A DNA stretch of 64,000 nucleotides from Drosophila persimilis (taxonomy: Eukaryota > Arthropoda > Insecta > Diptera > Drosophilidae). Location: assembly GCF_003286085.1 (NCBI RefSeq), contig NW_020825332.1:1917001-1981000 (forward strand). The letters run 5' to 3'. Of this stretch, positions 1-11,295 are shown in pieces (the first letter of the stretch is position 1; every line of letters begins with the position of its first letter). The notes beneath the pieces were generated by a model, which made no database searches, was not told the DNA's origin, and saw only the letters and a list, made by a program, of their open reading frames with translations. Made by a program: the position numbers and the translations under genes.

Positions 1-3000
1 CTCTACCATGGCGTTGGTTAGCGGCTCCGCGTACCCGCGCAGGGCGGGCATCAGGCGCAACATGGCACGCGAGAAGGTGCCGTAGATCTGCTTGAGCGAC
101 GTCTCTCCTGGGTAGTCCACATAGATGATGGGCACGTGCCGCAGGAAGCGATGCGACAGCGGCTTGCGACCCGGATCCGTGGGTGGATTACAGGCGCCTA
201 CGAATTGTATGCGCTCCAGCGATACCCAGGCCTGGTCACTGGCCCGATAGAAGCCCTTGTGCTCCACCAGCTGGCGCAGGAACGAGATGACTCGCTGCGT
301 GCCATAGCTGTCCATGTCCGGGAGATTGATCTCGTCACAGAAGAGGACCAGCCACTTGCCAATCTGCACGGGCGACAGCACCACGCCATTGGGTGTCTTG
401 CGGTACTCGCAGTAGTGATCGAACGTCTTCAGGAGCAGCTCCGGGGTAGTGGCCGATGAGAAATTGAGGCCCACCACCTCCATGTCGGGCAGGGCGCGCA
501 GTGCCGAGAAGAGAGTCATCGTCTTGCCAGATCCAGGTGGACCGCAGAGCACTGAAAGGAAAGATTATTCTCAATCTGAACTTCAAATGAGCGGGAACGT
601 TGGCCATTGCCACGGCTCTACTTTTACACCCGGTACTCAGTCAATATACACATATGGACATATGTGAGCTTCTCTCACTCTCACTCATTCTCCATCTCTC
701 TCTTTTTGGGGAGGTTCAACTTTTGCTCGCAATTCTCATTAGAGATGGAAAAAACGTAGATAGGAAGAGAGGGACCACGACTTCTAGCTATGTTCTAATG
801 TTAATTCTTGCACTTTAATTTGTTCATTCCTTCTGGGTGTCACCCACACGAATCCTCGAGTGCCGGGTATAAAAAAGATGAAGAAGGATTCCACTTACCC
901 AAGGGTTTGTGCTCCGCCAGCCAAGTGTACAGCAGCGATTCGTGACGTACGGTGTCCAGAGTGGGCACCACAATGTCCGGAGAGGCCACCTTGTGGGTCT
1001 CCACCTCGATGACCGGCACCTTGTTGCTCCACGGCACCCAATCCCCGCTCATGCTCACCTCAAAGTCAATGATGGGAGCCCCAGCGGCTCCTGGCAGCGG
1101 AACGGTGGTCACACTGCGCACAAAGTCACCCAGATCGGTGCGCACCTTGAGCTTGGCATCGCCGGCAAAGGACCACAGAACTGAGTACACCAAAGCCTTG
1201 GGTATGTAGTGCTCCAGCTGGTCAGCGGAGCAGGGGAAGTCTGGGTGCTGCGAATTGAAAGTGAGCACGTTGCGGGCCGCCTGGTTGAGCATGGAGAAGA
1301 GCGAGCTGAGGGCCCGCAGTCGGGTGAAGTCCATGATGTGCTCCTGGTCCATGGCGTACTCCAGGGTGCGCACCACGATGCCATCGGCGGAGAAGAACGG
1401 CTGCAGCAGGAGCGCAATGTCGCGCTGCACCTGCAGCGAGGGCGAGACCTCCTCCTCCTTGTCCTTGGTGGGCTTCATCACGCCCACAAAGTCTTCGTCG
1501 CCATCCTCCAGGGGAATGCTGCGCAGCCGCGACAGATAGTTCTCGAATATCATTTCCGTGGAGAGCACATCCTCCGAGAACCAGACCATGCCGCACCGCG
1601 AAACGGTGGCCAGCGTGGCAAACTTCAGGTCCTGCACCTCGAACATCACCCGCACATTCGGAGGCAGCGAGAGACGCTCGCCGTTGGGCAGGGTCAGCAG
1701 CTTGTTGTCGTCCAGCACGGAGTTGAGGTTCTCCACCCATTCGGGATCCACGTCGCCGTCGAAGATGATCCACTGGCGCTTGTTGATCTCGCCGCGCACA
1801 TTGTCGATGATCTTGCGGAGAATGTGGGTGAAGAGACCGTCGGTCCACTCGCGGGTGTTGGGATCGAGGACGCCGTAGAGGGCCTCCTTGGAGATGGCCT
1901 TGGGATCGATCACGTGGGCCACTCCCTCAACGCCCTCGAAGCGTTCCAGGGCCTTCAGCAGAGTTCTCCAAGCAGTGGACTTGCCGGAGCCCGAGGGACC
2001 CACCATCATCAGCCCGTGGTTGAGGTTGGAGATCTGGTAGAGTTGCAGCACCTGGGAAAGGACACGGAATATTAGCATGGACACAGATTGAAGGGAGGTA
2101 GGGGTCTCTTAGTTACTTTGTCCACCCACGTGGAGCCGAGTCCCTGAAGATTTAGTAAGCATGTGTGTGTGAATCGAATGATTATTCAATGAGTCCCCCC
2201 ATCCATACGCACAGTCCCGATCCCCACTGATGCTTACCTTTTCCATCCAGGCAGCGCCCTGCTCGTCTCCCTCGCCACAGACCAGATAGTCCTCCTGGCA
2301 CACCTTGCGAATCTCCTCCTTGAGGCCCTTCATCTCTGCGCGCGTGTAGCCCACATTGGGGAAGACGTCGCTGAGCAGCGAGAAGAGCAGGGGAATGTCC
2401 TCGGCCACCAGTTTGGGGACCATGGTCTCGCACACCGACTGGATGAGGATCTCCTGCTCGGGCAGGTTCTCGGCCACGGAGGCCTCGTCGATGTTCTCGT
2501 CGCCGCGCTGACGCATCTGTTCCTTGATCTTCATGATGCGATCGCGCTTCACGTTGCCCGCGGAGATCAGCACCGACTTGAGGGCGCGCAGACCGAAGTC
2601 GTAGTGGCTCTGGTTGGAGAGCTGCTCGTCGCACAGCTTGAAGAATGGGACGATCTTGCAGGCCAGCTTCTCGGCAGTGCGGAAGCCCTGCGAGAAGAGC
2701 ATCACCTCGGCGATGAGCTGGCGATCGGGTGTGGTCATCGCCAGCGAGCGGAACAGCTTCTTCAGATTGTCCGGCAGGTTGGAGCGGCCGGCGTAGCCCG
2801 GATTCATTGTGATGAAGATGGCCATGTCGGCGGAAACGCGCACCTGCTTGCCCACCAGCTCCACGGTGATGCTCTCCTTGTTGCTGTCCATGTCGTACTT
2901 GAGCGCCTCCTGGATGGTCTGGATCTGCTGCGAGCAGGCGGACAGCATCCGCTCCTCCAAACGATTGAACTCGTCGAAACAGCCCCAGGCCCCCACCTGG

Positions 3001-6000
3001 CACAGGCCTACAAAGATGCGGCCCATGGCCTGGAAGTCGAACGTCTCGTCGCAGTTGAAGACCAGCACGAAGCGACCCAGCTGATTGCCCAGCGCCTTCA
3101 CCGACTCCGTTTTGCCCGTGCCAGCAGGCCCGAACGGAGAGCCTCCGAGGCGCGACTCCAGGGCTTGGGTCATTGTCAGATAGCAGCGATCCGTGAGCGG
3201 CGTCTGCACCAGGCGATCCTGCACTCCCAGATACTCGAAGCCGTAGAAGAAGCGCGCGTTGGCCATGTGAATGGTCAGCTGCTGCAGCACCTCCGTCTGG
3301 CGAGGATCGAAGTAGAAGCGCATCTCGCACAGCCACTGGAAGGACTTGGGCGACGTCACGCCGTTGGTGATGAGGCGCCGGGTGACCGTACGCTTGTGCA
3401 CGAACTCGTTGATGAGATGCTCCAGTTTGCGGCGCCGCAGCGGCGGCTGCTCCTGCAGCACAGAGTCGGCCAGGACATTCAGGGTGTTCTCCACGTTTCC
3501 CAGGACGCGCTGCATGGGCTTGGCGTTGTTTGTCTCTGAGGCCTGCTGCAGAGCCGCCTCCACATCCTCGGACCAGAGGATTTGGGCCGCGAGGACCACA
3601 ATCTGGGCCTGGTACTTGTCGCACCATTCCATGTAGGCCTGGGGATCGATCTTGCCATCGCGGAACTGCTTGATGTCCTGCACGGCCTGGGCCAACAGGG
3701 AGGCCAGGGTGAAGCGCATCTGCTTCTCCACCAGCGACAGCCACTCGTTGATCTTGGGGTGCTCCACGGTGGAAACGGGATTGATGAAGTGCACCTCCTC
3801 GCCCTCGCGCGACGATATGCCCAGAATGACGTTGCTCTCCTCGTTCAGCAGGATGGCAGCCACGCCGGCGAACATCTTCTTGAAGTGCTTCTGGAGGCGG
3901 GCAATGTTCTTGCTGTTGCCGATGATCTCCAGCAGATCCTCATCGCCCACGAAGTAGAATCGGGGGAAGGAGGTGCGCTCCCTCTCCAGGTACTCGCCCA
4001 GGGCCTTCTGGATCTTGCCCAGCAGATCGGCCAGACGCTCCAGCGAACGCTGCACGGCGGGAATGTTTAGAACATCCATCACTTTCGGTGACTTCGTGAC
4101 CTTCTTCATCAGACCGAGGAACTCGGAGCTGATGCTCTGGAAACGGGATGTCTCCACTGGGAGCAGGGTCTTGATGTCGGCACTGCCCGAGAAGATGCCC
4201 TCGAGGTACACCCAGCGGCGCTGCACATCGATCCACACGTCGAAGAGGGCGTTGATGCGGTTCAGCTTCTCCTCCCAGGTGAGGGCCTCCTCCTCGAAGA
4301 CCTTGTAGTAGGGCGACAGCTTCATGGCGGCCACCGAGTTGATGTGCTCCTTGACCTTATTGAAGAGGTCGTCCCAGCCGCGGATGATGCGGCACTTGTT
4401 CTGGTAGTTGATTAGATCCAGCTCGTAGTTCTGCCACGACTCGCGCACCTGCTTGAGGAACTCCTCGAGGGCCATCTCGCCCTGGGCCACCAGAATAATG
4501 TCTTTGACGATGCCCTCGTTCTTCTGCAGATTGACATCCCACACCTGTCCGAGCGTGAGGTCGGAGATGACCCAGTTGACGCGCAGCTGCTTTGTCAGCT
4601 GCTTCCAGTGGCGCTCCTTGAGGGCGTCCGACTTGAGCTCCACGATCAGCATGTTCACCTTGATGTAGCTCTGGATGAGCTTCTTCACGTACTCGTACGA
4701 CTCGTACATGCGAAGGCGGGCGGGCAGCTCCTTCAGCTGTGCCATCATGGCCTCCAGCTGCTGGCGCAGCTTGCGCGGCTGCACCGAGAGCCAGGGCTTC
4801 TCGCGCGTCTCGTCGATCTGGGTCCACACCTTCGAGAGCTCTCCCCACACTCCGCGCAGGTCCTGCAGCTCCTCGAGGGCCACATTCATGCGCTCGGCAC
4901 TGTTGTTGGGCACCGCCGACTCCTGCAGCTCCAGGGCTTCCTTGGCCTTGGCCACATTGTCGCGCTCCTCCTTGAGGCGCGAGTACTTGCTCTCGAAGAT
5001 CTGCAGCTGCTGGAGAGCATCGTCCGGACGGATCTTGCCGCCCGTGGGCTTGGTCTTCTCCCAGTCGTTGAGGAAGTCGACGGTGCGCGTCTCCACGGCC
5101 TTGTCCTCGGCCACGATCTTGGCCTGCAGGCTCGCAACCTGCGTCTGGATGGCCGTGTCCTTGCGCTTGATGATCTCATTGAAGGCCGACCACTCGCCTT
5201 CGATGTTGTCTACGTGTAGCCAGTTGTTGGGGAACTGGAAGCGCTGGCGCTCGAGTATGCGCTGCGCCTCCCTGAAAACCTCCACCTGCTTGTCCCAGGA
5301 TATCATGTCCTTCTTCAGCGACTGCACGTAGGTGATGAAACTGACGGCATCCGAGGTGCTGGCCGCCTCAATGCTCTGCATCTCGAGGTCAGTGCGCGAC
5401 TTGGACACCTTGCCGTGGAAGCTGGTCATCTCGGTGCCCAGCAGCGTTCCAAATTTACCCAGCGCCTCCTTGTGCCACGAGTCGTACTTCAGAGTGACCT
5501 TGGCCTGTACCTTGGCGTAATCGATGATGATGGGGCCATAGGCGCGCCGGGTGTCCGACGTGTCGAAGGTGGTGCGCGACTGCTTGATGTCGTTGAGGCA
5601 CTTGATCCACAAGTTGACATCCTCGCCCAGGCGGCCGTACAACATGTCTGCCTGCAGATCCCACAGGCTCTGGTAGCGCAGCCACTCGTCCACATAGTTG
5701 CGCACCTCGCCCACCTTGTTGTTGATGGCCCCGTAGGCACTTTCCAGGATCTTGCCCTCGGGCAGCTTCGTCAGCAGATTGCGGTACGTCTGCGAGACGG
5801 GTTTCTCCAGGCCCACCTGGTAGCGGGTGCTCTGGAGGCGCATCTGCGAGGTGACGATCGCCTGCCAGGCGAAGAACTGCTGCATGATCTGGAAGCGGGC
5901 CTCCTCAATGGAGGGATACAGATACATCTGCTGATTGGTGATGCGGATCTCGTGCACGGCGTTCTGGATCTGCGGCTCTCCTCCGAGCTTGTGCGTGGGC

Positions 6001-9000
6001 TGGGCCGGGGCATCAGTGTCCATGGATGTATCCACCTCCTTCTTGTTGCCAGTCAAGGCCTCGGTCCAGGCCTGGATACCCGCCTGCAGGCGCAGCGCCA
6101 GCTTCTTCTCCACCTCCTCATCCAGACGCGTGACCCAAACACTCAAATTGGAATACTGACGCAGCGAAAGGTCATCGACAGCATGTTGAATCTTCGAGAG
6201 AATCTCCACAAAGGTGGCAGCACTATAGGGACACGTCTCCAGCGAGCGCACATCCACATCCAGTTGCTCCTCAACCACCAACAAGTCATCCACCTATGAA
6301 CAGAGGGAAACATTCAGTTTCATTTAGGTTTGCAATCCCTTAATGTGGGTTTACCTTCTCCTGGAACTGCGTAACGCATTCGGAGAGACGGAGAACGTAA
6401 GGATCCAGCTTGTACGATTCCCAAACGAGTCCTATTCCCTCGGAGACCAAGTTCAAGACATCTTTGCGCAGTCCTGCCACCAGCGGCACAATGCTGGCCC
6501 GATCCTCGATCTAGATGGAAATCATTTGGTTAGTTGAGCGATTCGTGTAAAGTATAGAAAGTGATTCTTCATTTGCATGCGGGAGTTGAACAAAGAGCTG
6601 GGACTAGGAAATCAAATGGTGGTTGCAGGTACAGGTACAGGTACAGGTACGGGGAATATTTGGGGGGAATTAACAAACGCTTTTGGGGGAGGTACAACAA
6701 CGCAACAACACTACCTTGAATACGGAATTTTGTGCTAGACTCCTATTATTAAGCTGCATGAAAGAAAGGTTGTTGTAGGTTCGGTAGAGATTCAGAGAGA
6801 GAGAGAAAGACGGGGTTTCTTGTGGTGGGTCTATTGGTTTATGGTCTCTATGTGACGTGTGTACTAGTGTCTGGTGTCTAGTGTCTGGTGGTGGGTAACA
6901 AAATTCAAGCTGCACGCCAGGAACAAAGCAATGCAAAGAGAACAAAGTGGAGCCAGTGGTTGACTCCAGCACGGTGACATCGTGTGGGTGTGGGTGTGAT
7001 TGTGGCACAGTGGAGTGTATAAAGAGTGTTGAGAGAAATGCCTGACTGATATCAAGTGAATCTCTAGATGCTCTCCAGAGATTCTTTTGATTACAGTCCT
7101 TCTTCGAGTGAAGAGACCCTTCAACGGAAGCTCACCTTCTCCAGGGTGCGTTCGTAGGTGCGAACACTCTCAATCAGCGATATAGCATACGGATAGATCT
7201 GGTTTGCCTGATGCGCCTTGTTCACAATGGTGAGCGGAACTCTGCAGAAAGACAAGCCATGAAATCCAAGCTCTATCCAAGATAGAGCGCTCGTTTACAT
7301 ACCTGAATCCCAGATTCTTGATATTCCGCACCTCCTTGGCCAGCGTGATGATCTCTGGCAGAAAGTTGACCCTCAGTCGCAGAACATTGCCACGTCCAGT
7401 GCGAGAGCGCGTCGACTCAATTGTGAAAATGCGACCAGTGCTGCCAAAGTTGCGCTCCTGCACCTTGCGGGCCCACTCGTTGAACACCTCAACGGTGGAG
7501 AGCTTGGCGCGGAAGCTAACCCCGTCTTCCTTAAGCCTCTGGCCCTCGATGTGGGTCTCCCAGCCCTTGCCCAGCACATCCTCCACGCGCTTCAAGTACA
7601 TCGTCAGCTGGTTGTCGATCTGACGGGCCCAAATTATGGAGCCCGCCACCGGGGGCAGGTCCCGCACCGAGGAGAGGCGGCAGCTCTTGCTCTGCGGATA
7701 CTGCACCTTGAACTTCTCGTGCAGGGCCTCGATGTCGTCCTTCACACGCTGTATCAGCTGCGTCTGGTACTCCCGTATGGCGCCGCGTATGTGCGGGCGC
7801 ACAAACAGCGCATTGAAGCGCGAGAAGATGCGGAACATCTCGTTGGCATTCTTAGCCGTTCCCAGTTGGTCGCGTAAATGAGCCGTGATGCGAGTCTCCA
7901 CGCGATCTGTGAGCGAAAGGAATCAGTTTTAGTGATTTTCAAGTTTAGTGAACCGTACAGAACACGGTTCACTTACCTATCTTCTCCTCGTAGCGCTTCA
8001 CTGCTGCCTCCCAGGCCTCGGAGCCTTCCTTGGTTATGTCCAAGCAATCCACTTCCTTGACATTTTCGTAGGCAAGATTCACCTCTTCGATGGCATTGGC
8101 ATCGGCGGCGTCCAGGCTGTAGGGCTGCTTGGTCTCCACGGTGCTGCCGTCATCGCCAACGGCCTGCTTGGTGGGACGCAGGACGCGCAGGATAACAGTG
8201 CGCAGCTGTTCGTGCTGGCGCCGGAACTTGCGCATGTGCTCCATGCGGGTCTGCAGCTTCTTGTGGGCGGGCGATACCCGCCACACCATCTTCAGGTGCT
8301 CATCCCGCTTCTTCTTCACAATGTCGCGGAGCAGGCCCTGCAGCTTGTCGTACTCGTCGTCCCAGCAGCTGAAGATCTCGAAGCACTGGTTCATCACGCG
8401 CTCGAACTCGTCGAAGGGAATGTGCATTAGTCGCCGAGTGCCCAGCACCTTGAGCAGCTGCTGAGACAGATCCCGCGAGATGGCCTCAATCAGCTTGAGG
8501 CAACGCTGGATGGGATACTTGGTGTTGCGCACCTTCCGCAGATGCGAGAAGATCTGCTGCACAGCCGGCCGGATCTTCTCCAGCTCCGTGGCAGACAGCA
8601 GATCGTTGATGGGGAAGTCCTTCATCAGGGGATTGTAGTCGGCCACAGTGGCCAGAGCCTGCTTCAGCTCCGTGTCCGTATCGAACGAGACGGTGGCATG
8701 GAAGCGCTTGCCATGCTTCAGTATGTCCAAAGTCAGAGCCACCTCCGGGGACTCGCCCTTCTCTTGGATGCGATACAGGGCACGCTCCAGATTCAGCCAG
8801 AAAGAGATTTCCTACAAAAATGCGATATAAAAATAACAAATTTGTTTTCCATAAATTATTTTTATACCCGGAACTCGCAGAATTTAGGGATATATTAGCG
8901 GTGTGTAAAACCCAGAATGAAGAGTTTCTGAACCCCCATAAAGCCAGGTCTGTCTGTCTGTCCTTTAGTATTGATGATCTGCCCTGATCTAAGGGGTGGA

Positions 9001-10930
9001 GCAACCAAATTTGATGTGGAGACGTCTGTGAGTTAAAATTTCGGCCCGCCCCCTTCACTGCCGGATGTGGATCAGTTTGAATCCATTTCCAGTGGCTGGT
9101 TACTCTACCCCTTCCACGCGCTTAGTCATTCTCCCTTTCTCTCGCTATCTCACTCTTAATCGTAGAGTGTGTGCTCGCACTTCTCGATATGGCTATCTCT
9201 GTTTTGTAGTCATAAACAAGACAGCGAGAGAGAGAGGGAGAGCATACGGTAGTCATCGGCTCCGATACCGATTCTGGCGCTTACGAATAATATGTATTGT
9301 ATAGACTAATCAGTATAATCAGAAAAGCTGACTGAGTACCGGGTGTAAAAGATCTCAACGCTTCCGATCGTTCTCACCTGCAGCGCTGTACCCGATCCGG
9401 GGTCACGGTTCAGCTTGGTGACCTTCTTGATTTCGGTGATCCAGCGATTGACGCCGTTCTGCAGCTGGTTGAGGAACGAAGAGTCCTCCACCTTGTCGCC
9501 AAAGTCCACCACCTTGGCCTTGCGTCCCTCATCGGCGCACTTGCGGATCACTGCGTTGACGATCTGGTGAGCCGTCAGGGTAATCTCCGGTATATCAATG
9601 TTCTGCTGCAGGTGCAGCAGACCCATCTCCAGCTCCGCCAGCTTCTTCTCCACCGACGGGGCCATCTTGTCGCCATCCCGGTCCGCACGACCCGACTCCT
9701 TGACGTACGACTTGAAGTAGGGGGCCAGGGACTTGCTGATGAACGCGTGGAGCGTCTCGTACGGGGAGCCATCGGAGAAGTTGATCAGTCGCAGCTGGGA
9801 GTGAATCGACTTGTCCGCCTCCACCACAACGCCCCGCTTGATGCATGCCAGCGAGGCCATGCGGCTGTTGGTGAAGTGTACGTCATTGCTGATTTGGTAC
9901 GACACCTGCTCCTTCTCCTCCTCCCCCTCCGCCGGCTGTTCGCTATCGTCCTCTGCAAAAATCAAGGAAATAAATCACTAATGAGGCTGCTATCGCACTG
10001 TTTCATTCACCCACATTGCACGGCCTCGCCGCCTATCTGGCCATGAGCTCAATGGCGTGGCACTGACATCATTTCATTACCAAGGCGTCACCTTCGAAAA
10101 ATTCAGCGGCCAAGGGAAAAACCTTCAAAATTCGAACAGCCAAGGCTGGACCTTGGCGCTGTCATTGCTCCCACATTTGTTGGCCCCGGTGCCAATGTCA
10201 ATGACAACGCTCAATGCCGCAAGTCAATGGAATAGGTACGTACGCAGCCCCAAGGTCGCGCCACTCCGCTTCGTGTTGCTTCCGCAAACAAACTTGTTGA
10301 TTCTCTGTTTGTAAACAACCGAAAGCCGGCCGGCAATCGATGCCACAGGTGGCAGCATTGTTCAGCTGATTTTTAGCACATTGCTATCGATTATTTAGTC
10401 CGTGACGTCATGCGCTGACGATATGCGCAGAACCAGTTTTACGAAAAAAAGGTTAACAAAAACAACAGCTGCATTGATGTTTAACAAAAACTCCGTGCAT
10501 TTGAGAAACACATTAAGAATGACTCATTTTGGGTTGAATGAATAGACTGTTAGACATGGCTTTTCCGATCTGAGTACTTTACATGCAGTTTATAGACTTT
10601 CTCCTGGCCCAGGGAACGCCATATTGTGCAATTTTATTTTGCAGTGGCGTCCCAGGTGCCAGCCCTGCAGAAAAAAGCGTGCTCACCTTTAATGCAGTTC
10701 CGCTGCACATACAGCGCCTGCACCTGGGGGTCCGAGAGAAACTTTCTGATAGTCTCCTGGTTGACCGGGTCGTCCAGGGCTTTATTCAGAGATTGCGGCA
10801 CCACTTCGTCATCGGGCAGCAAGATAGTGACTGCCTTTCGCAGATAATTTGCAAATGCATCGTAGTTGGCTATTGACACATTCACGCCGGGATCCACCGA
10901 TGTGTCGGTGTTTTCCAGGGAATCACCCAT
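1..10930 (-). CDS. Dhc64C: Cytoplasmic dynein heavy chain (5' part, gene continues beyond left edge)
   Basis: This is the motor subunit of cytoplasmic dynein 1, which moves cargo toward microtubule minus ends. Coding exons in transcript order are 10687-10930, 9378-9952, 7977-8811, 7303-7906, 7136-7241, 6355-6510, 2238-6293, 899-2051 and 1-551 (open at the edge). All junctions are GT-AG and the phases join exactly, giving about 2760 codons of a protein of about 4640. The start is the ATG of MGDSLEN; the only upstream in-frame alternative is not an ATG. The tail occupies about residues 1-1300 and the linker lies before AAA1. P-loops are GPAGTGKTE near 1894 (AAA1, with CFDEFNR as Walker B), GPSGSGKST near 2212 (AAA2) and GPPGSGKT near 2580 (AAA3, with LFCDEIN). 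AAA4-6, stalk and microtubule-binding domain lie off-window. The N-terminal and motor sequences match my memory of Drosophila Dhc64C. Long plus-strand open frames over this gene are antisense shadows. Confidence 0.96.
621..878. mobile_element. Short nonautonomous element with TATACCCGG/ACACCCGG ends, intron of Dhc64C
   Basis: The segment begins TTTTACACCCGGTACTCAGTCA and ends with CTCGAGTGCCGGGTATAAAA, so its ends are imperfect inverted repeats. It nearly fills the 347-nt intron 552-898. The same two end sequences bound the element at 8860-9351 in opposite orientation. It has no coding capacity. The termini resemble those of the DINE-1/INE-1-like and SGM/ISY-type short elements of Drosophila; the family name is my inference. 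Confidence 0.6.
6626..6650. repeat. (AGGTAC)n tandem repeat in Dhc64C intron
   Basis: About four copies of a hexamer lie in the intron between the microexon and the 6355-6510 exon. It is a simple repeat with no evident function. Confidence 0.8.
6715..6753 (-). CDS. Dhc64C: Candidate alternative 39-nt microexon of Dhc64C
   Basis: Between the exons at 7136-7241 and 6355-6510 there is a 39-nt segment with a strong acceptor (pyrimidine-rich, ending TTTCATGCAG) and the donor AAG|GTAGTG. It is exactly 13 codons in phase 0 and encodes [13 protein letters not shown]. Both flanking exons also meet in phase 0, so inclusion or skipping preserves the frame and would add 13 residues to the tail after about residue 788. 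I infer a cassette exon; isoform use cannot be seen from genomic DNA. Confidence 0.6.
8860..9351. mobile_element. Second copy of the short inverted-end element, intron of Dhc64C
   Basis: This segment starts TTTATACCCGGAACTCGCAG and ends with ACTGAGTACCGGGTGTAAAA. It carries internal motifs reminiscent of DINE-1 relatives: the early GGGATATATTAG, a GTCTGTCTGTCC block and a CCCGCCCCCTT block. It occupies most of the 566-nt intron 8812-9377. The matching ends and opposite orientation relative to 621-878 support an interspersed element family; no open reading frame of a transposase is present. Confidence 0.65.
10320..10415. promoter_or_regulatory. Candidate regulatory cluster in first intron of Dhc64C
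   Basis: In under 100 bp there are two ATCGAT sites (near 10337 and within TATCGAT at 10385-10391, DRE-like), an inverted repeat TGCCAC-AG-GTGGCA at 10341-10354 containing a CACCTG E-box, a CAGCTG E-box near 10366, and a perfect TGACGTCA CRE/ATF palindrome at 10403-10410. These are sequence matches only. An intronic enhancer or an alternative promoter for Dhc64C are both possible. Confidence 0.35.
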
Positions 10931-11295
10931 GTCCACCAATGGTTTTAAATACAAAATTCACGATTTAATGTGCACAATAAGAATTTTTCACAACTGCCTC
11001 GCCCAGTGAAAATTACGTGTGCTCTTGTTTTCCTGCAGAAATGGCGATATGGTTCTGCCAGACTGCTGAAAAAATGTGCTAAAATCTGCGAACTTCACAT
11101 GCAACCCTGGCCGAAGCGCTGCCGCATCGTTAGAATTAGTATTGCCAACAATGTATCAAGGCAAATAGTAGCACGTTGAACGAAGTGGCAACGCCATTTT
11201 CAAAACAGCTGATCGTTTCGGTTTTTTTAATTTTGTTATTCAATAAGTCCGGCTGGCAGCTCAAATGTGCAGTTCAATCAATTAAAACAAACAAA
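10931..11295. promoter_or_regulatory. Divergent intergenic promoter region, Dhc64C / LeuRS-m
   Basis: Only 365 bp separate the start codons of the minus-strand dynein gene and the plus-strand leucyl-tRNA synthetase, so both promoters and both 5' UTRs must lie here. No clear TATA box is seen for either gene, which would fit broadly expressed housekeeping genes. An AACAGCTGATCG E-box-like site lies near 11204. Confidence 0.6.

Noticed and set aside
1209-6299. Long plus-strand open frames (for example 1209-2075, 2604-3539, 5415-6299) opposite the dynein gene
   Set aside because: They are antisense to strongly coding Dhc64C exons, are low in recognisable domains and arise from its GC-rich third positions.
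10931-10954. Upstream extension of Dhc64C by eight residues
   Set aside because: The in-frame codon at 10954 is TTG; ATG at 10930 gives the expected MGDSLEN N-terminus.
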